Source: Amphibalanus amphitrite
Lineage: Eukaryota > Arthropoda > Thecostraca > Balanomorpha > Balanidae
Direction of reading: 5' to 3'
Assembly: GCF_019059575.1 (NCBI RefSeq)
Contig: NW_024881987.1
Coordinates: forward strand, 372,001 to 436,000
Length of the DNA stretch: 64,000 bases
Both the position numbers and the translations under genes were made by a program. The notes under the pieces were generated by a model that saw only the letters and a program-made list of their open reading frames with translations, was not told the origin of the DNA and searched no databases. Positions 12,501 to 27,500 of this stretch are shown one piece after another. The first letter of the stretch is position 1, and every line of letters starts with the position of its first letter.

Positions 12501-15500
12501 ATTTGGTGCCGGTCGCGCCGCCACCGCCGCCCTGGCCGGCCTGCAACCGGTCCGACCGGGCCACCGAGGAATTTTCTGCCCACGGCCGGTGAAAGCCGCG
12601 GCTTCGAGGTGCGGTCTGGCGTCTGCACTGCACGAGCCGTCTGCTAAATAAGCCCCCTGGCTGAACATGCTCGACTCGATGCTGACTAGAGGCATAAAGC
12701 ATGCCAAAGCAATAGTCCTGACCAAGGCCGTATATGTAGGGTCCTGACCAGATAATCATTCATCATACCCAAGCTGAACCTTTTCTCCTTAGTTTGGCGA
12801 TATTCCAAAGTTTTCGTTGTGCGGTGCACGGTTGGGCTTCTATGTAGGTGGATATGTTTCGTCATACGTAATCCGCTTTTCTCTTTGTCCGATACTAATT
12901 GGGTCGTTAACCATACATAACCATCCAGTGTAAGATCCAGGTCATACTAACTACGGCTATGTAGAACTGTCAGTATTGAATAGTTAATAACTAGGGTTAC
13001 CCGCGTGCTCTGCAACGCGAAGGGGGGATTTTTTGACCCGTGGGTATTGGGTTGGTCTGTGTCGATTTGGTTGGTAGATATCCATTTCGTTCGATTGCTT
13101 TTTGACGGCCAAGCATTTTGTAAGAAAACAAAAAGATACATCGCATCGAGGTGCCCGTGTCGTATTATCATGCGTTCTACTTTAGAATGATTAGAAAACT
13201 GGCGTGAAGTCTTTTGAGGGCCATCGATGAATTTCGCTAAAAATGACAATGGAATGGTTTGGAACATTTACATTTTTAAGGATACTGTTGCTAATCATGC
13301 AAAAATGAAGAGTGAATATTGGACAGAATTGAATGCTCTATCCAATGGTACCATATTCAATTGCCAAAGGTATCAGGTTATGCGGCAAACCCCGTGTGAT
13401 TAATAAAGTGGCACAAAATTGACAAACACCATTTTCTCCTGTGATTTGCACCACCTTGATTTGGATCAATCGGCTTTTCACAATTTTTATATAAGAGGCG
13501 GTACCTTTCTCTTGCAAATAGGCGTTGATTCAACTCGCTCCATTTAACGGTCACCTAAAAATAAAATCCATTCCAAAATCCGTCAAAAATCGCAATTTTT
13601 CAACAAAAGTACCAACATGGGTGCACGTGGCGCGTGCCATCCCCTGCACCGCACACCATTCAATAGCCCGTTCAATTCTGTACACGATGCTGTTTTCCCC
13701 GTGCCGGTCGGACCCCTGGTCACCAAGATATTGCACGGGGACTGGACCCGTGTCGCCCAAAATTAGCCGTTTTCGCCCGATTTCGCACGCCGATTTATAC
13801 ATGTAAAGTCTATGACGCGAATTTGCACTTTTTGAGCACGCGCCACGCGCTCCCTATCAATCCAATCGAGCTGAGACCCCTCAAAGGCACGTCGCGCATC
13901 CTTGATCTATAAGTTGTGCAAGTTTCACCGCGCTAGGTGCAACGGTCTGGCCTGTAGTCCACGCAAAGCACCACCAAGTCGGGACCTCGGTAACGGACAG
14001 ACCCTCCTCAAATAGTAATATAGACAAGCGGCTGCGCCACTTGCTTTGCTGCGTGGTGAGCAAATGCGAAAGCAAATTGAAAAAAACGCCCGTCCGCCGA
14101 CGAACGCAAACATCGCACAAACAAAAATAAAAAAACGACCGCCTCCAACCGCGAACAACACCGCAAACGCCGCAAAAAATGAAAACCGCCCGCATCCCGC
14201 GCCCGCCCGCCGCCAACCGCAAACGCCGCAAAAAAAATTAAAACCGCCCGCATCGCGCGCCCGCCCGCCACCAAACGCAAACGCCGCAACAAATGAAAAC
14301 CGCCCGCATCGCGCGCCCGCCCGCCACCAAACGCAAACGCCGCAAAAAATGAAAACCGCCCGCATCCCGCGCCCGCCCGCCGCCAACCGCAAACGCCGCA
14401 AAAAAATTAAAACCGCCCGCATCGCGCGCCCGCCCGCCACCAAACGCAAACGCCGCAACAAATGAAAACCGCCCGCATCGCGCGCCCGCCCGCCACCAAA
14501 CGCAAACGCCGCAAAAATGAAAACCGCCCGCATCCCGCGCACGCCCGCCGCCAACCGCAAACGCCGCAAAAAAACGCCCGCATCGCGCGCCCGCCCGCCA
14601 CCAAACGCAAACGCCGCAACAAATGAAAACCGCCCGCATCGCGCGCCCGCCCGCCGCCAACCGCAAATGCTGTAAAACTGAAAACCGCCCGCATCGCGCG
14701 ACCGCCCTCCGCCAACCGCAAACGCCGCAAAAAAACGCCCGTACCTCTACCCCTACCAACACCACTGTGTCACGTCAGGTCACGGACTAAGTTAATATAA
14801 TAATAAGTACTAAAAATAAGACTTGAAGTGTTCCCAGCCCTGCTCCTATTCGTGCCATTCCATTACGCTTAATCGTATTTGTCGGAAATGGCGCTTTGTG
14901 GCGTATGTGGCGCATTGTGACAAACGCGGCGCATTTTCACCCGGCGATTTACCATGCATCTTGGCACCAAATTGCACCCATATCGGACTACATTTGACAA
15001 AACTGTGCGATTTGCGGCAAAAATGACGCCCTGAGATAATTGTGGCGCGTTCCGGCAAACGCGGTGCATTTGTATACTCGTATCACAAACTGTTTCCATT
15101 GAACGAAAATCAACACGTTCTCTCGCCACTTTTCATTCAAATTAATAACTTGCCGATCCTTCAATGCGAGGCACCCGCCACCGATCGGCATGCATTTAGT
15201 CCACAAAGTTTGTCGACCCCGGCTCTCAATGAAGATCTACGAACCGATCAAAATTTCATTGGCGTTCTTCCGGCGCGCCCCACGCGCGAACCGTGCACCC
15301 CAGCGAGTCGGAACCTAGAAAAGGCACTGACCCGCTCTGTCACCTGTAAGGTGTGCAAATTTCAACCCCCTACGATATACCGTCTGCCCTGTAGGCCGGC
15401 TAAATTGAACCCACTACACGGCGTGGCGGACAGACAAACAAACAAACAGATGGATCCTGTTCAAATAGTAGTATAGATGGTGGGTACCTAACGACAATCT

Positions 15501-18500
15501 CGTCTAAATGGGTCAGATACGCGGTCCAACAACAGTTTGGTCATTATGACAATTATAAACAGCCTTCCGTTTGTCTTCAGGTGTCTGAATGACTGGCTTG
15601 GTTCGTTAAGCTGCAAAGCTGATCCGTCGTGAAGCTACGAAGTTGACCGGTCACCCCTCTCTGTGGAAGCACCATGAGAGACCGGTTGTGAAGTTGGATG
15701 ACTTGTCGCCTCCCTCTGCATCCCATGCCATATAAGCTGACCCATGCACTCAGCTGGCCCTTATGCGCTGCCGCCGTGCATAGTTGACCTGTTGGCTGCC
15801 GCCTCCTTCCTTCCTGCACACTCAGCCATGGCCCTTATACCTGGAACTGTGCACAGCTGACTCGTTGATTGTCCTTCCCGAACACTCAGCCCTGACTACC
15901 ATGCCTGGAACTATGCACTGCTGACCTGTTGACTGCCGCCTCCTCTCCCTCCCTTCCAGTGCACCGGGGCTGGTAAACCGGTCAGTGGTCACTCAGTTCG
16001 TCGTGCCGGTGCGGTATACTTACCCAAGGGCTGCGAATGGTCTCCATCGAGCGCAGACAACAGTCTCGGCTCATTGAGCTAAAGGCACGGCCACACACAG
16101 ACACACAAACACGCCACCAATAGGGAAGGAGGACATTCAAACGGCGGCTGTGTCTCTGTGTGTGTGTGGGAACTGCCCTTGGCGGCCGTCGGACGACATC
16201 GAGGACGAACGGCCGCTCCGTTCCGGTCGACGGCAGACGGCCGTATCAAACAAGGAAAATACCGGCCTCTGTGAGATTTACACTGCGTGCTGTCGTCGTT
16301 ACCCGGCTTATAGCTGTGGCTGGTTTTACTGTGAGGTATGGTTCGTCTTTACCCGGCTTAGCTGTGGCTGATTTTGCTGTGAGGTATGGTTCGTCTTTAC
16401 CCGGCTTAGCTGTGGCTGATTTTGCTGTAAGGTAAGGCGGGTGTAGCGATTTTAATAAAATAGCTTTCCCGCGGATCGTGGCCTAGCGATAAGAAAAGGA
16501 TAGATATTAATTGCAGTCATCCCGATCACCTGAGGTTAATCAGGTTATGATCACGAAGTTGGACTCGTCAGTTCCTGTAATTGGGGCGATTTCCTCTTCA
16601 ACCGTAAACAAGGTCATTTCCAACTGTCACGAAGAACGTTTGTGATTTAACGTTTGTGAGCTCCTCATGCCTCGGCCTCGGCCCATTGTTGTTCAACATC
16701 GTGAGCAACAGCATCGGCTGTTACATTCCATCCAGCGTCAACGGCTTCCGCATCTTGGCCGTTCGCTATGCAGACGACACCCAGGTTGCGATAACTGGCC
16801 CTCGTAGCCGGCTTCCAGAACTGAAGCTTGCTCCGGAGAACGTGTTGGACACGCTGTGCACATGGTTTCTCCAGCACGGTATGATGGTCAATGCCAGCAA
16901 AACAGAGCTCCTCATGTGCGGTGACCGTCGCCAGCTGGCTCGGATCGACGAGCCTCCTCAGATCGAGTTTATGGGTCAGGTCCTTGCGCTATCGCGAACT
17001 GTCAAAAACCTTGGTGTGGTCATGGACCCCGAGCTCACCTGGGAAGCGCACATCAACACCATCATCAACCGCTGCTTCGGCATTCTTATCGGTCTCATGC
17101 ACATCAGACACATTGTTCCACATTCTATTTTACCTCGGCTTGTCGACTCTCTCGTTTTGTCCCATGTGCGGTACTGTGCTCCTGTATATGGTAGCGCCAA
17201 TCGCACGACCATAGCCAGATTACAGAAAGTTTTTAACTTCTCAGCCAGAGTTATCTCCGGGCGGCGAAAATTTGATCATGTTTCTGATGTGCTAGACGAA
17301 CTTGCATGGCTGCGTGTACCCGAGTTTTTAGCGCATGTGGACATGTCACTGATGCATGGCATTCTTAAGTCGGGGAAGCCTGATGTACTGCGCTCTTATA
17401 TATCCTATAACCATGAGCACGTGTGTCGAGACACCAGACAGTCGCACCTTTTAGCCGTATATCGTGCGAAAAACAACCATGGCAAAGGTCGATTTGTGCA
17501 CCGAGCCACCTCCCTGTACAATCGAATGGCGCTGCAAAACGGCTTGGCTGGTCTGAGTGTGGCAACGTTTAAGGCCAAGATGAAGGACTTACTGTGCCAG
17601 AGTAACGCAGTCGGGTAGGTCTATGCCGTGATAGTGTACTTTGTCACTGCTATGCCGTCATTGTACCTCTCAATTTATCTGGTGTCAATCAATCAATCAA
17701 TCAATTTTATTTAACATCCCATCATATAGGGACAAAGCATATTGGCATGATACAATACAAGGTGTCTCACACAGTTACACAATACACATCATATTCATGT
17801 GACACAAAGACGTACAAACAGCTGTTCCATGCAGCCTGTTCAGCGCAAACCAGTAACCCCGCAAACTTTAACAGGAGTGCTACGATGACACTCGTTGGGG
17901 TAAGACGAGCATATGGATCATGGCCCAGGCGTCGCCATTGTTCTGGGCCAGTAGCCAGCGCAGTGAGTCGGCAATACCATCCACTCGTCTGGGAGCGCTA
18001 ATCAGGTCTCGTGACACATGCCCCCCAGCAACTCTCAATAGTGTTTCATAGTTCATCCCACACAGTGAGAGCATGTGACTTACAAGTGAGCCTGGGCAGT
18101 GCAAACGGGCCGAATTGAGCGCAGTGTGAGCCAAATCACTTAACAAAACACGACGAAGGCGTGTTTGTATGTGTGTTTGTGGTGTGTGTATGTGTGTTTT
18201 TTTCATACCTATGCATATTGTCATGACGATGATCGGAGAATAGCCCTATTTTAGCGGAACGATCTGATGAAGTGCAATAAATAAATAAATAAATAGCAAC
18301 AGCAGCCGTTCTAAATGTCACGGGAACCATCCGAAACTATCATTCAAACTTTCCGTCCCTGAATCCCTCTCCGACTACAATCAGCTTCTTGTCAGCCAGC
18401 ACTATTCTCCCAGGATCTGTCTCTCCCGTGAGCCGTCGGCCGCGGCACCCACAGACGAGCTGCTCTCGCCGGGACCTTGGGCCGAGAGCGTGGTGACGGT

Positions 18501-21500
18501 GACCGGCGGAGACGGGGTCGCCCTTCGACCCAAGGCCGCGGAGGCGCGGACCCGCGACCCGCGCCCGAGGCGGCATATCATTGGTCACGTCATCAGTTCA
18601 CACAGGGCGAGTCGTCATGACCGGTGGCGTGGGATGTAGCATATTCACGGGCTAGTTAGAGGCCGTAAGACGTCAAACTAGGAGCTAAGACCATGCGGGA
18701 GCAGATGGCATAGTCACTACGGAGTGACACGTTCAGTTCCTGGTGTTAACAAACTCCGTGGTGTTTCCGCGTCTTACAGTAGCACCCACGAAATGCCACT
18801 AATGACCGGTAGTTTTACACCCCTCGTCTGTATTCTGTCGGCCCTTCTGTCGTCGTTACGACAGCCCGCATGGTTCGGCCGAGCGGTAGAAAGTACCGGG
18901 GGGCAGTGGCGTATCCAGGATCTTGAAAAGGGGGAGGCCAAACCTGCTCAAGGGGCCCCACCCTTACCTAAGGGGCCCCATTAGTAGCGTACTTAACCTA
19001 CGCCCAGGTGCGGTTCTTTGCCACTTTCGCCATGTGAGGGAGGTTTTTTAGGCACACTCGGCAATCTAAAAAAAAAAAACTATTAAAACGTGAAAAAGCC
19101 ATCGACATCTTTAGCTCTGTAGTGTACCTACAATTTATTTCAGCAGTAGGCATATCCTACAGTTTTTTTTTTTGCTTTGGTCGTCGCTGGGGTCACTAAA
19201 GAATAAAGATTATCAAAAGCAAAATGTTTTTTTTAATTTTTTTTTTTACGATTGTAACATTTCTCAAAGGGCAGATGTCAATCTATTAGTGTCTTGCGCT
19301 GGTTGAGGGCTGATACCCTAACCTTTAGAAGGGCCCGCCTCGGGTTGAGCTCTGATCTAGATTGATGGCTTTATGTCGCCCACATTGGCCTCACTCAACC
19401 TCTGAAGGCTAATTCTGGCCTCTGAAAGCCCCACATCGGCAACAAAATGAACCACGCTGGCCTTCGGGCCCATAATGGCCTCAGGACCATGCTATGGCTG
19501 CTCACAGGGCCCCCGCGGGCTCTTGGGAGTCTTTGATTCAGCCAGCGCGGACCCTCTGTCGCCCATTGGTACCGCAGGGCCTCTCGGGCCTGAAGGGACC
19601 CTAAACCCTATAACGGACACCTGCCCCCTCGCCCTTGGCTATACCATTGAATTATCCAAGTGATAAGGGGCCGTTCAGGTAATCAGCGGCCTCTCAGGTG
19701 ACCAGGGGCTTTTCAATTGACCAGGGGCCCACCATGCGACCAGGGGGCCCTCTGATAACCAGAGGCCGGCTATACCAGGGGCTCCATGGGTAACTAAAGG
19801 CCTTCATGTGACTGCAGGGGCCCTTCATATAACCAGGCATTCCCCGGGTAAACATGGGCCCCTCAGGTGACCAGGGTTTCTTCAGATCACTGGCCAGGGA
19901 TCACCCAGGGCATCAGGGCCCCTCAGGTAGCTAGGGGCCCTTCAGATAACCAGGGGCCCCTCAGGTAACCCGGAGACCCTCTGATAACCAGGGCCCCTCA
20001 TATCCCCAGAGACCCCTCTGGTAACCAGGGGCCGCTCAGATAACCAGGGGCTCGTAGGCAATCACGAGCCCCTTCGGTAATCAAGGACCCCACAGCTAAC
20101 CAAGGGCCCCTCAGGTAGTCAGGGGCCCCTCAGATAACCAGGGCCCCTTAGGTAACCAGACACCCCCTTAATCAGGGACCCCTCACGTAACCAGGAGTCC
20201 TTCAGATAACCAAGGGCCCTGTAACCAAGGGCCCTGTAACCCTTCAGGTAACCTGAGCGTGAGCCCCTCAGTTAACCAGGGGCCCTCAGATCACCGGGGG
20301 CCCCTCAGATAACCAGGGGCCCTCAGATAATCAGGGGCCCCTCAGGTGACCAGGGGGACCCTCAGGTAACCAGGGGCCCTTCAGGGCCCCCGTGTCCCCC
20401 TTGTGTACGTCACTGCACTCAAGTGACCCAAAGGACCCACTTGCATGCTTGATCCCAAAGGGGGAGGCCATGGCCTCTTGGCCTCCCCCTGGATACGCCA
20501 CTGCCGGGGGGCCCTCGGTCCAACATCTGACCACCCGACGGTGGCTGTCTGTGACTGCCGAGTGTCCATAGTGAGTGTCCGTGTAATGAGTGTCCGGGGT
20601 GGGTGCACAGAGTGTCCGGTCACATGGCGGCGGAACGGGGAGGGCACTGGGGCGCCGTGCCCCCTTTGATTTTGACATTTTAACATTAGCCCTATGGGTG
20701 TTGCATGGAAAGAATGGGACCAAAAGTCGGCAGTGCCCCCCTCCCCCTTAACTGAAAGTGTTCCGTCGCTTCTGTCCGGTCATGGGGAGCCTGACGGTGG
20801 CACCCTAATTGCTGGCGAGTTCGGCCGCCCCGCTGGGCCCCTCTGTCGGTTAGAGTCTACCCGAGACGGACGGGACAGCGGCGAGTGGCTGCATTGTGCG
20901 CCCGAGCACCCTTTCATAGGAGATGACTGGCAATCAACCAATTACACGGCTACCGGCGGCTGGTTAACAGCCCTGGTTACCGTAATTACATGGCGAGTTT
21001 AAACGACTGAACACGCCGAAGCACCGCCCTAAAGGTAACGACTCTCGAGAAGGGTTACGATTTCTTCCAGAGAAATTTGATTGGGATTGCTAACGAATGG
21101 ACACTACATTTCGAAGAGCGACTTCGGATGGGTATAGAAGATCTCAATGGTAATGCTTGAAAGCAGCTTCCGCTATGATTGGTGAAAAGGAACCAGGGCC
21201 TCGTCTAACATGCTAACTGGGGGGGGGGCAATTGCCTCCCCAGTGGAGCGGATTGCCCCCCCAGTGGCCAACATTTGCCCCCCCAGTCAAAACGTTAACT
21301 TCTCACAAAATTACCTTCTCCGCAATACGTTTTTGTTAGGAATCTTATATGGATTTAACGAGAAACATTAAATGATTTGTTCAGTAACTGTTCAGTGTTC
21401 ACTGTTCATGGCTACGGGAAAAGATAGGGTTTTGTGATTTTCAGAGCTGTGCCCTGTTTCACGGCACGCCGCTTCACTCCGCTTCAGCGCGCTTCACTGA

Positions 21501-24500
21501 AGCGGCGAGTTAAACGGAACCTCCGATGCTAAGGTAAGACGTCATCACTAAACGCCAGCACGCTGTATTATATTGCTTGCAGCAGGTATTGTTTCGCATT
21601 GAAATCAGAAATATGGCTGTTGCATTTCATGTTTGTATTCCGCGACATATATCAATGCGAAGCAATACTGCAAGCAATATAATACAACACGCTGTTGTTT
21701 TGTGATGAGGTCATACCTTAGCATCGGAGGTTCCGTTTACCTCACCGCTTCAGTGAAGCGCGCTGAAGCGAAGTGAAGGGGCGTGCCGTGAAACAGGGCC
21801 CAGAGAGCGCCGAGTAGCAAACCATAAAATGGCAGCTGGCCAGCAACCCAGCTCGTGTTTGCCTCCCCCCCCCCACAAACATACAAACTCAATGAAACGC
21901 CCAACACGGATAGTACCTATGTTTATCACTGTCTGGTGGGTCAATGTGAAGGGGTAGCACACTAATGTTAACCCTCGCCGGTATTGGCGTTTTTCCAGTC
22001 GCGAACGTATAAGGGGGGGGGGAGTCCGTTGGACCCCCTTGCCGTTTCGCCCCTGATCGAGCTAGAACTTCGCGGAACAAACGACCGTGTTGCCCGTGAC
22101 GAGAGGAAAACGATGATACCCAATTTCAAGATCCTTAGTCATCAGTTGACCTTCCAGGTCAGGTCAATGACCCAAAAGTCGGGGAAATCGGGACCTGTTA
22201 GAACGTCGTAAAGGGTGGCTGTTATGGTTTTTTTCGGGGTGCTGATCACGAATACCATGTTAGTTATGATAATAGATAATGTCTCCATGCATTAAGGCCA
22301 GGTCGGGTCAAATCAGGTCAGATCAACCAGTAGGGATTTTGCCGGGTATTCGTAGTAGGTGGCAAACACCTCTGACAGCTTCGTAACATGTTGCGAAGGC
22401 ACCAAAACTTCTTCGTAATTGTTCAAATGGCTGCTAAATTCAAAATCAGCTCCAAAAACTAGTCTAAAAGCGTGTTAAACTCGAAAAAGTGAACCGAGTT
22501 CATCAAAGGTCAATGAACTGACCTGACCTTTCGGAGACCTTGACACCCACCCTTGTGCATGGGAGCAACATCATATTCCATGTTTAAACGCTTGAAACCA
22601 CGAAAAGACTGCAAACGCTCGGCTAATGCGAGCCCACAGTGTATATAAATATTGCGAGCCGACGTAGGCCGAATTGCGATTCCGGATAAACCTGGTCTCG
22701 AAAAGTAACTCACAGGTCAAAGGTCATTTGGGGCAGGGTCATGAAAGTTTCAGAGTTGGTGTGAAATTGATAAACGCGAGGGTACTGAAAGTTGTGTCGC
22801 GATCGGTCGCTTTTTGCGCGACTTATTTGCGAAAAACCGAGAGGAGTCCGTTCGACCCTCCCCCCCCCCCCCGCACCCTTCTGCTATGCATACGGGCGAG
22901 GGTTACGGTATGGCGCAGATCGCCTATTTTGGTTTTTGTTTTGTTTTCTTTTGTTAAAAAAATCATGTTCTCAGGGCTGTGACGAAAAACAAGTGGCCTA
23001 AATCCGGTGAGAAAACAGGATTTGGGGGTACCCTAGGTTTGGCTCCTTCAGTCTCTGCCCCCCCCAGTGAAAATTCCTTAGACGATTCCCTGAAAGGAAC
23101 TGTTCCAGTCCTGAGTCAAGGTCCATTATTCTTTTCTCACTGTCGATATGTTTTTAATTCCTCTTGAGATAAGACGGATAATAATGATTCCGTGTGGATG
23201 CTAAAGGCTGAAGTGCAGAATCTGTACACACCGTTTTCCTATCTCCAGCAAAGCTTACCTATGTTTTTTTCGTCCATTCAGTTACGTTCACCGTTCTCTC
23301 TACCGACTGTCTTTTTAGCTCAGCCGGCATTCGGGACTATTGCATTCAATACGCGATCCACCACGGGTAGTGGAACGTCCTCGCCACCACGCTCAGTACC
23401 CGTGGGCTGTATCCCGCATAGTTGATGAATACAATGATCCAGTGTATCTGATTGATTGCCTACAATCTACATATTAATGAGTGAACCACAAAGAAGTCGC
23501 AATCGGTCTACCACTTACGAGTCTACCACCTACGACTTTGTACAATCAGTGAAGTCAGTGAACCATGGTGAATATTTATTTTTTAATTATGATCAACGAT
23601 ACAATTATGACACACGTGACGCAGCACGCCTTGTGGGGGCAGCGTTGACTGAAATTCAAGCGGGCGACGCTGCTGACTTATCTCTGACGGGCATACCAGA
23701 ATCTTGGGCGTCCTGTCATCCCTTTCATGCTTTCATCTGCGGCCGATATCTGAGAACCGCGAGAGGTAGCAATGCGGGGGACTGGCACGCAGGCAAACGC
23801 AAACACAAACAAGGCACTATCAACATACCAATTAGCGGCGACTGGCTCACGAGTTCCAAAGTTCATTAGGTGCATTCCAATATTCATCCAGCGTAAGCTG
23901 GTTACTGAGCACTAACGTTTTTTTCATTCATTCTCTTTCTGACAAAACGTATGACACATTTTTATTCAGAAAATCTGCATATTTTCCCCACTTCTAGAGA
24001 GCTAGAGCGGCATTGTCGAGGCCTGTGTGTCGGGGGCATTTGACTTTTCTCCGGTGTCACTCGCCGGCCCTCCCCTGCTCCACTGACCCCTCCCCTCTCC
24101 ATCTCTCTCCCCTCCCCCCACTAACCCCTCCCCCTCTGTTACAGCGCGGTACCGAATCGACTGCGAGCGGGAACATATGTACGCCATCGTGGACGTCACA
24201 CCGAGCATGAAACAGCTCTACCTTCACCGGCTCAAACATTTTCCAGGTATGTGCCAGCTGGGTGTCATAGTGGTGCATTAGAGCAGGCATTGTTTGCACC
24301 GACCGGATACATGTAAAAAGAGGAAAAGGTTACGACTGTAATCGTGCTCTGTTTCATTTTTCAGAACATTGTACTGTTTTGTTCCGCGCGAAGCACTAAC
24401 TCAACTCATGTCGCTCACAGGCTGTGAACCGGATATGAGAAACGAAAAGGCGATATTCCACATCAATTTGGCAAACACCAACGATTTCAGCGCCTGTGGA

Positions 24501-27500
24501 GTTACCAAGATCGTCAACACTAAGACGGTAAGTGGGTGCTGATAGTTCCCTATACATTGTTCTATGAGCATATTTACACAAGTACACACTCTGTGCTCAT
24601 TTTTCAGCTAACATATCTCATCTTTGGTAATCAGCTCACACGACCGCATTCGATTCTCAATACGCCAGTCTTTGATGCAATTGCGTTGGATAATTGCTTT
24701 AGTTTTCAAACTCATTTTACATACTTCAATACCTATGTCAATCTGTCGTATGTCGCGTCAGCAATCTTTTACAGTTGCTTTGAATCAAGCGTGCCTAAAT
24801 ATTACATAGACATATTGTGAAAGTGGCCTTTTTTAACTCTTCCTTTGTCCACAGTAGGCATTGTCTTGCTTTTGTGATTTCTATGAATGGAAACCTCCTC
24901 CTCATGTTCCATTTCTGACGCGGAAGGAGCAAAAAGCCCGTCATCATGGCCTGTTTCGGGCTGCCACCGGCGCGACTTTTTCCCAGCCCATTTCGCCGCC
25001 ACCCAACTCTCAGTTCACCCCGTGACACACGTTTCTCTGTCGGTTTACCCAGCGACACCCCCTCACTCCCTGTGACCCCACCCCTCGTCTTCGCAGGGCC
25101 AGAGGATGTACTCCCACCAGGTGGTGATTGAACACGAATCGGGAATGAAGGAGGCTCTGCGCCTGCACTGCGCGTACAACGGTAACGGCACCGTCCAGCA
25201 CGAGGCACACAACATCGTCCGGCGGTCCCCGCAGGGAGACGGCTGGCCCAGCGGCTTCCAAGAGCCCGAGTGAGTGTGAAATGGCATAAGCAGAACTATT
25301 TTATTATTATTTCACCTCACCCGGCACCACAAAGAAGAAGGCGGAAGAGTAGTGGTTAAACACATCGACAATCGGCACATAGAGCCCATAATTGACGCTT
25401 GAAATGCATACAGTGTAGTTCACAGTGAACCGCACAGTTGCGCTGTCTTTTGGAGCTCTATCTCATCGGCACACGTTTTATCCACCATATGGCAGTAGGT
25501 AATCGACATAATTGACATCAATGTGCATTATTGTCACTTGCACGGGCCGATCACTAGGCGATTACCGTCATTTAGGAGGGCGGCTAAAACTCTGTATTGC
25601 CCTCAAAATAAAAGCTGTCGGGCCAATAATGGTCATTATCCGCCCGACAGGTCATTAGCGCCCGACAGCTCAAATATGTTCAAATATATATTCTCATATG
25701 AATACCACAAATTATTTTAATGAAAATTGCGGTTATTGCAACTGAAAGAAGTAGGCGGTTCTGTACAAACAGTTTTTGATTTATATTTTATTTACAATAC
25801 TTGTCATAGACCGATGCACGACCGATTGCACATTTGATGCGTTTTCGCTATGTAATCGTACGGCGTACCTATCCTTACGCGTGAAAGTTCACATTGATAA
25901 CGCAAGACCCGTTGAACGTTGCATTCGGGAGCAGTGACGACAGAGCTGTTCTCGCCGTTACCAGTTGCTGGCTTTGACGGACTTCCGATGGGTCAGGCAC
26001 CCGATGTTCCTGTTCGTTCATGTTCAACCAGTCATCCACTTCCATCCCACCGATGGTCAGATTAAAGTTGGGCTTTTCTTCGCACAACCGTCGTGAGGTA
26101 GCAGGCCCTCCGTTCTGTATCACCGTGGCGCTGCACCCTGGGACTACACTTGCGGCTGTGTCGGACTGCCTGGTCATCGTTTGTGCCAATATCTCAGAGC
26201 AACGCCTTTTTTGAGGAACTGACATGTCGTCAATGTAATGTGAAAGGCTTGCGGTCCTTTTGTGTTTTGTTACTTTAACGATATCTTCAGCTGCCACTCC
26301 AGCTTGATGCAATGTCGTGACGGTGGTGGCACGAACGCTATGACATGTATAGCGTTGTGATAGCTTAGCGCTATCAGCTATCCTCTGCATGATTGTTGAC
26401 AGGCTGTTCTTCCCCATTGCTTCGTTTCTGAACCAACATTCATCTTGCGTCCATGCTCTCTTTGGTGTTTGGAACAGCCTATCACTATTATGATTGATCT
26501 TTTGCTGGTACATCTTGAAAACTTCTACACCAGGCCCGTACATCCTCTGATCAGAAAAGTCTACATCTCCCTGCTTGCTTCCACCCTGATGGTTTTTTGT
26601 TGCTTCAGTTTTCGAAATAGTGACATATTCCTTTCCGTCTGGGTCTTCTCTGATGACGAAATGATCTTTCCTCATCTGAGCCCAACCTTCTCGACCTCTT
26701 CTCCCGAAGAAAAAGCAGAGATAGAACCATGTAGCCTGCAGGAGGATGGTTGGATTTGACGCGAAATCCGAGAGGTAGTCACCCAAGCGCTTCATATCGT
26801 CCTCTGTGATAGCAGCCTTATGCTGAGGCTTGGGGTTGCCTGCCTTTACGTACAGTTTGCAGCGAGCGTCAAAAATGTTGTTTGCTGCAATAAACTCTCT
26901 ATCGGTTATGATGTTGATCGGTCTGCTATGTGGAGCGCTGGTCAGGCAGCGATGGATGGCCGCACGAATGCAGGTCAGTGTACTGGGCGTTAGAGTTTCC
27001 CCCGCTTTCTTCGCCTTCACTTCAGCGTAGAACCTTCTTAGTAAACTACACAGTTCTTCATGAGTAACTGTTCCAAAATCGCATGCATGGTCTCTCAATG
27101 CAAGCCATTCATTAAATTTCTTCATCCCATACTGAGTGGCCTTCGATGTGTTGTCAGGTACAACACTTCTTTCCAGCTCTAACGCTCCGTTATTTCGCTA
27201 TCCATCTGGCGTTTCCACGCGCAAAGGAGACAGAGCCAGGGCTGCGGAGTCGATGAATTTTCGGCGACTCCGACTCCGACTCCGACTCCGGCTTTCAAAA
27301 ACCAGCTCCGACTCCGACTCCGACTCCGGGCAGAATTGTCGACTCCGACCGACTCCAACTCCCGACTCCGACTCCGCAGGCCTAGCAGGGCTGCGGAGTC
27401 GACAGATTTTCGGTGACTCCGACTCCGACTCCGGCTCGGGTTTCTAAAATCGACTCCGACTCCGACTCCGACTCCGGTCACAACTGTCGACTCCGACCGA

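Noticed and set aside
14238-14765. Long minus-strand open frame (about 175 residues, Arg/Ala/Gly-rich)
   Set aside because: It lies wholly inside the 58-bp minisatellite; several frames on both strands are open for the same reason.
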